This document shows, piece by piece, positions 57,944 through 64,000 of a stretch of 64,000 nt of DNA; position 1 is the first letter of the stretch; the number at the start of each line of letters is the position of its first letter. The notes below the pieces were generated by a model. That model had not been told where the DNA came from. It ran no database searches and saw only the letters and a list, made by a program, of their open reading frames with translations. This stretch comes from Rhodococcus sp. ARC_M5 (GTDB lineage: Bacteria; Actinomycetota; Actinomycetes; Mycobacteriales; Mycobacteriaceae). The stretch covers positions 674,715 through 738,714 of the forward strand of contig NZ_JALGQE010000001.1 in the NCBI RefSeq assembly GCF_022810405.1, in the 5' to 3' direction. A program made the translations under genes and the position numbers.

Positions 57944-58609
57944 ATGACAAAGGGATCGAACTACCCATTGGCCGGGATCAAGGTCGGTGGCGCTCCCGCG
58001 CATCGTTTGGCGACGCCGCCGACGTCCGATTCCACTTCACCCATCAGTGGTCGCACCGATTCTTCGGCGGCAGCGCCCGCCGAGAAGGCGGCCGAGACCT
58101 CTTCGATCGAGAAGTCGACGACAGAGGCCACGTCCACCGAGAAGGCGTCCGCAACAACGCCTGCACCAGCACCGTCGACCGCCACCGTTTCAGCGCCCAC
58201 CCGCGCGGATCGACGTCGTCCAGATAAGCCCGCCACGGAATCGAACGAGGTTGAAGTGACTACAAGCGATCAGATCTCAGAACACGGCCTGCCCACCAAC
58301 GGCCGCTCCACATCTCACGGCTCCAGCGCCGGCACCTCGCCGTCGCTCGGTCGGGGTCAGGCACCCGACCGTCGCACCGCCATGGGCGTCGCATCGGTCC
58401 GTATCGCAGGACGCTTGACCCAGAACGAGCTCGGCAGCCGCACCGGCGACATCCGCACTCCCGACACCTCCGTCGGCCCCGACGAGCTTCTCCAGCTCCT
58501 GGGCGAGTACCTCGTCTCGGGCGGCCTGCAGAACCCCGAGATCCACGTTCGCTCCAACGGCCAGACCATCGTGCTCGACCTGCAGAACCCCGCCAAGGGC
58601 TACCGCTGA
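57944..58609 (+). CDS. Unrecognised protein with disordered Ser/Thr/Ala/Glu-rich segment
   Basis: About 221 residues (a GTG four codons upstream is possible). Residues 1-25 are short and basic (GSNYPLAGIKVGGAPAHRLA). About 25-130 is low-complexity, with repeats like EKSTTEATSTEKASATT and PAPAPSTATVSAP. The C-terminal 80 residues (VRIAGRLTQNELGSRTGD, LLQLLGEYLVSGGLQNPE) look folded. No signal peptide or membrane helix. GGAAG stands before ATG 57944. Function unknown. Confidence 0.6.
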   Translation: MTKGSNYPLAGIKVGGAPAHRLATPPTSDSTSPISGRTDSSAAAPAEKAAETSSIEKSTTEATSTEKASATTPAPAPSTATVSAPTRADRRRPDKPATESNEVEVTTSDQISEHGLPTNGRSTSHGSSAGTSPSLGRGQAPDRRTAMGVASVRIAGRLTQNELGSRTGDIRTPDTSVGPDELLQLLGEYLVSGGLQNPEIHVRSNGQTIVLDLQNPAKGYR

Positions 58610-58619
58610 CCTCTGCCGG

Positions 58620-59618
58620 TCACAGCAGTCGCTGGAACGCCTCTGGTCGCACCATCTCGAGTACCAGAGGCTTCCATTGCGGCGCTCGATCCTTGTCGAC
58701 CAACACCGCACGAACACCCTCGGCGAAGTCCGGCTCGGTGATGATCCACGTCGCCACCCGTAGTTCGCGATCGAGGCATTCGCGCAACGTACTGTCGGCC
58801 CCGCGTGCGATCAGCGCGTCGGTGGCCATCAGGGACGTCGGCGACAGCGTCGCCAGTTGAGTCTTCGTCGTCCGTGACCACGATGTGTCGCACACCAACG
58901 CGTCGATGATGTCGACAAGAGATTCCTTCTCGAACACTGCCGCCACCGCCTCCGCGTCGAAGGACAGCTCAGCCGTCGGCGGTGCGGCGGTGTAGCGATC
59001 CAACACCTCGTGCACGTTGACGCCTGCGAGGATGTCCGCCTTCAGAGCAGACACCGACTCGCTGGGGCAGAAGTGCGTCGCCAAACCCAGTGCGAGCGCA
59101 TCGGAACCGGTGATCCGAGTTCCCGTCAGCGCCAAGTACCGTCCGACACGGCCCGGTAGGCGCGAGAGAAAATAGCTCGACCCCACATCCGGCACGAAGC
59201 CGATCGCCGTCTCGGGCATGGCCAACACCGCGTTCTCGGTGACGATGCGGATGCTGCCATGGATCGAGATACCCAACCCACCACCGAAGGCCGCAGCCTC
59301 GATGACGGCGATGTACGGCTTGGGGTAGCCGGCAATCACCTCGTCGAGGTCGTACTCGGCCGCGAAGTACTCCCGACCTGCCTCGTCGTCACCGTCGACG
59401 ACGGCCTGCCGAATGGCCTTGATGTCTCCGCCCGCGCAGAACGCCCGCGGCGAACTACTGGTCACCAGAACGGAACTGACCGCGTCGTCGTCACGCCACG
59501 CCTCTAGGGCGTCGCGGATGCCCTCGATCATGGCACCGTTCAAGGAGTTCAGTGCCTCCGGCCGGTTCAGGACGATATGCCCCACGCCACCCGCGATCTC
59601 GGCTTCGACAACGGCCAC
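58620..59618 (-). CDS. 3-hydroxyisobutyryl-CoA hydrolase-like crotonase
   Basis: 332 residues of the crotonase fold. The oxyanion block is FCAGGDIKAIR. GGGLGISIHGSIRI, then LAMPETAIGFVPDVGSSYFL with the catalytic Glu-Asp pair, is the signature of the HIBCH branch rather than plain enoyl-CoA hydratase. Valine catabolism is the usual role. GTG 59618 has GGAG six bases upstream; the GTG five codons earlier overlaps that site. Convergent with the unknown gene at 57944 (10-bp gap). Confidence 0.85.
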   Translation of the reverse strand: MAVVEAEIAGGVGHIVLNRPEALNSLNGAMIEGIRDALEAWRDDDAVSSVLVTSSSPRAFCAGGDIKAIRQAVVDGDDEAGREYFAAEYDLDEVIAGYPKPYIAVIEAAAFGGGLGISIHGSIRIVTENAVLAMPETAIGFVPDVGSSYFLSRLPGRVGRYLALTGTRITGSDALALGLATHFCPSESVSALKADILAGVNVHEVLDRYTAAPPTAELSFDAEAVAAVFEKESLVDIIDALVCDTSWSRTTKTQLATLSPTSLMATDALIARGADSTLRECLDRELRVATWIITEPDFAEGVRAVLVDKDRAPQWKPLVLEMVRPEAFQRLL

Positions 59619-59663
59619 TGTTGACTCCTTCACACGCAGATCGTTCGACGCGTAACAGTAGCG

Positions 59664-60347
59664 CTATTCGCGAGACTCGACCGACCGCGGACGCGCGTCA
59701 CCCGGGATATCGGCAGGCGCACAGGGCCGCTCCTCCGCAGTGAACCACCCGCGGTACAGGAACAGCTGACCCATCACGGGACTCTCGACCTTGATCTCGA
59801 TGCGATGCCGTTCCTCCGACGCGTCCCACCACTCCCGGCCGATGGTCAGCGCCGAGGCCACCTTCGGCAATTTCGGTGCCACAGGGCCGAGGAGGAATCG
59901 CGGCACCTCGCTCTCGAGAATCAGACCGCCCTCGGCGTCCACCTCACATCTGGTGTGCACCACCATGTCCGAGGAGAAGCCCAGATAGTCCAGGGCATAC
60001 GCGTCGGACTCGGCGGAGGACACCATCACCGAATTCATTCCCTGCGGGCGACCGGGGAAGGCGAAGCGACGCACGAAAGACAGTGTCTCCCGGCCCAGTT
60101 CGTCGACATACGCATAGTTGGCGATGGTGAACGGCACGTCCTTGCCTACACCTGCGGGGAACAGACCACGCTTGCGTCCGGCCCACAGCAACGGCGGCGG
60201 AACCAGCCGAGAATGGGTCATCTCCTCCATCACGCCCACCCCGAACTGAGCGAGATGATCCGAGGACTGCAATCCGAAACGCCACTGGACCTTGGGATGC
60301 AGACGGGCGAAATCCGAACCGAGTACTTCCGCGACGACCGATGTCAT
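59664..60347 (-). CDS. DUF4166-like protein
   Basis: 227 residues. LGSDFARLHPKVQWRFG at the N terminus, then PFTIANYAYVDELGRETLSFVRRFAF, and EWWDASEERHRIEIKV near the end resemble the DUF4166 family, predicted lipid- or ligand-binding beta barrels of unknown role. ATG 60347 opens the conserved part. It lies 45 bp upstream of the HIBCH-like gene in the same direction. Confidence 0.65.
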   Translation of the reverse strand: MTSVVAEVLGSDFARLHPKVQWRFGLQSSDHLAQFGVGVMEEMTHSRLVPPPLLWAGRKRGLFPAGVGKDVPFTIANYAYVDELGRETLSFVRRFAFPGRPQGMNSVMVSSAESDAYALDYLGFSSDMVVHTRCEVDAEGGLILESEVPRFLLGPVAPKLPKVASALTIGREWWDASEERHRIEIKVESPVMGQLFLYRGWFTAEERPCAPADIPGDARPRSVESRE

Positions 60348-60368
60348 GACTCCAGTATGCGCTGCGCG

Positions 60369-60414
60369 CACGTGCACGAAACTTCGTAGTGGACTACGAA
60401 GTTCCGTTCACATG
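60369..60414. repeat. Dispersed 46-bp palindromic element, copy 3
   Basis: AACTTCGTAGT-GG-ACTACGAAGTT is a perfect 11-bp-arm core within CACGTGCACG...CACATG ends. It lies in the 79-bp gap after the ABC-F gene and likely acts as its terminator. Same family as 51979-52024. Confidence 0.65.
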
Positions 60415-60426
60415 CGGCGGAGCCGC

Positions 60427-62222
<1,796 letters not shown>

Positions 62223-62223
<1 letters not shown>

Positions 62224-63158
62224 CAGGAAAAACCAATCGATTCGCTAGTGACAACACGAGCACCGGGAACCGGTCCACTCGCAACACGGACGGTGCGGCA
62301 CACGCCGGCACCGGACAATTCAGCGCTCACCGACACCGCCGCGTCGGCGTCGGCGCACAGGAACGCGCAGGTGGGGCCCGAACCGGACACGATGCCGGCC
62401 AACGCCCCGGCGGTGACTCCCGCGCGCAGCGTGCGACGCAACTGCGGCATCAACGACACCGCAGCGGCTTGCAGGTCGTTGCCGAGCAACGGCGCGAGCG
62501 CACGCGCATCGCCGGACGCCAGCGCATGCATCAGATCCTCGGTGCCGCCGAGGCGAGGCGGATTGCCCTTGGCGCGCAGCTCGTCGAGTTCGTTGTAGAC
62601 GGCAGGCGTCTGCAGACCGCCCTTCGCCAACGCCAGCACCCAGTGAAAACTGTTGCGCGAGAGCACCGGAAGCAGCTTCTCCCCGCGCCCGGTTCCGACC
62701 GCGGTGCCGCCGTGCAACGAGAACGGCACGTCGCTGCCGAGCTCGGCCGCCACCTCGTCGAGCTCGTCACGGGAGAGATCGAGATGCCACATCGCGTTCA
62801 GTGCCACCAGAGTCGCGGCAGCATCGGCACTTCCGCCTGCCATCCCACCGGCCACCGGAATTCCCTTGTCGATGGTGATCTCCACCGACGGCTCCCGCCC
62901 GACCCGACGCCCCAGCAACTCCGCGGCCTTCCACACCAGATTCCGTGAATCGGTGGGAACCACTCTCGCGTCGTCGCCGCGCACCCGAACCGAGAGTGCC
63001 TTGGCCGGAATCACCGACAGTTCGTCCGAGAGCGAGAGCGCCTGGAACACAGTCGTCAGCTCGTGGAAGCCATCGGGGCGCAGGTCACCGACCGAGAGAT
63101 GCAGATTCACCTTCGACGGGGCCCGAACGACGACGGGTGTGGGAACGACAGACAGCAC
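62223..63158 (-). CDS. ispE: IspE, 4-diphosphocytidyl-2-C-methyl-D-erythritol kinase
   Basis: About 311 residues, GHMP kinase fold. [20 protein letters not shown] at the N terminus, ATP-binding [16 protein letters not shown], and GSGPTCAF near the C terminus. It phosphorylates CDP-ME in the non-mevalonate isoprenoid pathway. GTG 63158 is preferred: TACTGT stands eight bases upstream as a -10 element and there is no ribosome site, so a leaderless start; a longer start at 63200 is possible. The usual upstream neighbour ksgA is not in the window; an IS110 element lies there. Confidence 0.93.
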
Positions 63159-63472
63159 GAGTAACCACAGTAGTGGAGAAACAGCGGCCGAGTTCACCAC
63201 CAGGGCGGGGTCCGGTGGGTACTCAATGTGACTGTGAGTATGAATGTGTCCGGTGATACTGGATATCTGCGGTGGGTTGGGGCCTGACTCTCAATGTGAC
63301 CGACGCCCGGTGGGCTGTCCTTCGAACGATGTGTCGGTACCCGACCCGCTGTTGCTGCTCACACGCGACCGGTGGGGCGAAGTGACTTCATAGGAGCCTG
63401 TCCAAAGAGTCCCATCACAGTCTTGTCCGCCGTCCCCGGCCGGTGCGTGGCCACCACCACGAAGGGATAGCC
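63159..63472. other. Non-coding region holding ispE promoter and IS110 left end
   Basis: 314 bases with no gene. The ispE -10 candidate is at 63167-63172 (minus strand). CTCAATGTGAC occurs twice (near 63223 and 63290) and GTCCGGTG twice (near 63210 and 63246), which may mark the insertion end. In IS110-group elements the segment before the recombinase gene encodes the bridge RNA; I could not fold it or place the exact end. Confidence 0.45.
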
Positions 63473-64000
63473 ATGTCCAGCATGACCGACAATCCACCCG
63501 ATGTCAGCACCACCGTCTTCGTCGGCGTCGACACACACAAGAACACCAATCACGCCGCGATCATCGACCACCTCGGACGCGAGGTCGGCGACCGAGAATT
63601 CCCCACCACCGCCGCCGGCCACGTGGACCTGATCGCCTGGATCACCGCGGCCGGAAAGGTCGAGCGAATCGGAGTCGAAGGTACCGGCAGTTATGGATCG
63701 ACTCTGGCCACTGCGCTACGCCTGAGCGGGCTCGAGGTCGTCGATGTCGATCGCCCCGACCGACGCTCTCGCCGCTTCCACGGCAAATCCGACCCACTCG
63801 ATGCCCATTCCGCAGCGCGCGCAGCATTGACCGGAAAGGCCACCACCACACCGAAGGCCCACGACGGCAACGTCGAAGCGGTCACACAACTGAAATCGAT
63901 GATCGTCAATGCCCCAGAAGGCATACGCGCCGAGCTCCGTCAGCTCACCGACGCGCACCTGTTCGCCGCATGCGCAGCATTGCCACACGCACCGCGTCGG
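63473..64000 (+). mobile_element. IS110-family transposase gene, 3' end beyond window
   Basis: The frame is open from ATG 63473 to the window edge (176 residues). RuvC-like DEDD residues: Asp20 in VFVGVDTHK, Glu in IGVEGTGSYG, and Asp pair in HGKSDPLDAHSAARAAL, a strong IS110 signature. After GNVEAV the protein reads TQLKSMIVNAPEGIR at once. IS110 relatives I recall have about 19 more residues here (a VLRVxRRSAVKARTQ-type helix), so an in-frame internal deletion is likely. GAAGG precedes the ATG. It is oriented away from ispE. Confidence 0.85.

Overview
The window is a GC-rich actinobacterial chromosome segment that most resembles Rhodococcus or a close relative in Mycobacteriales. The evidence is a conserved core block whose gene order I recognise from Mycobacterium tuberculosis (ppx2, DUF501, ftsB-like, eno, lpqU-like, mazG, mfd, TetR, glmU, prs, rplY, pth, fadD/pks16-like, ispE), an ergothioneine cluster, a mycofactocin-coupled type dehydrogenase, and frequent GTG/TTG and leaderless-looking starts. 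No database search was possible, so the genus is an inference.

1-9.0 kb and 16.1-19.3 kb: an accessory region with four paralogous secreted lipoprotein alpha/beta hydrolases of the Hip1/tripeptidyl-aminopeptidase type (716, 5001, 7414, 17714). The last one carries a one-base frameshift. A cytosolic S9 oligopeptidase accompanies the first. The later copies are organised as cassettes of a TetR regulator, palindromic operators, a two-helix membrane protein of unknown family and a hydrolase. The cassette occurs twice with related TetR, operator, membrane protein and hydrolase, and I regard it as the best candidate for an undescribed envelope system in the window.

9.2-19.7 kb: a possible catabolic cluster on the minus strand (SDR, acyl-CoA synthetase, NTF2-like protein, mycofactocin-type SDR, dihydroxyacetophenone-dioxygenase-like cupin) with a divergent LysR regulator. 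This stretch and the second hydrolase cassette lie between two identical 25-bp repeats. Near the right repeat are a fragment of an IS3 transposase, a tRNA-like remnant and an odd short-variable-arm tRNA with a UAA anticodon.

20.0-29.5 kb: AtoE-type short-chain fatty acid transporter; the ppx2-DUF501-ftsB-eno-lytic transglycosylase block on the minus strand; then the EfeUOB ferrous/ferric iron importer preceded by a candidate iron box. Two 51-bp hairpin repeats follow.

29.6-43.7 kb: mazG-mfd, two TetR regulators, tRNA-Gln, glmU-prs, a zinc-ribbon protein, a two-component system and an ABC transporter with an FtsX-like permease.

43.7-44.8 kb: a DUF559/AbiEi-like gene enclosed by 78-bp direct repeats containing strong hairpins.

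44.8-52.0 kb: ergothioneine synthesis (egtABCD on the minus strand, egtE divergent), then a DMT exporter with a divergent TetR regulator and a shared palindrome.

52.2-64.0 kb: rplY, pth, a FAAL-like acyl-AMP ligase, prfC, pnuC, an unrecognised Ser/Thr/Ala-rich protein, a hydroxyisobutyryl-CoA-hydrolase-like protein, a DUF4166 protein, an ABC-F ATPase and ispE. The window ends inside an IS110-family transposase, probably internally deleted, inserted upstream of ispE. Housekeeping functions (glycolysis, repair, peptidoglycan precursor, PRPP, translation, isoprenoid synthesis) dominate the right two thirds; extracellular peptide or ester processing and catabolism dominate the left third.
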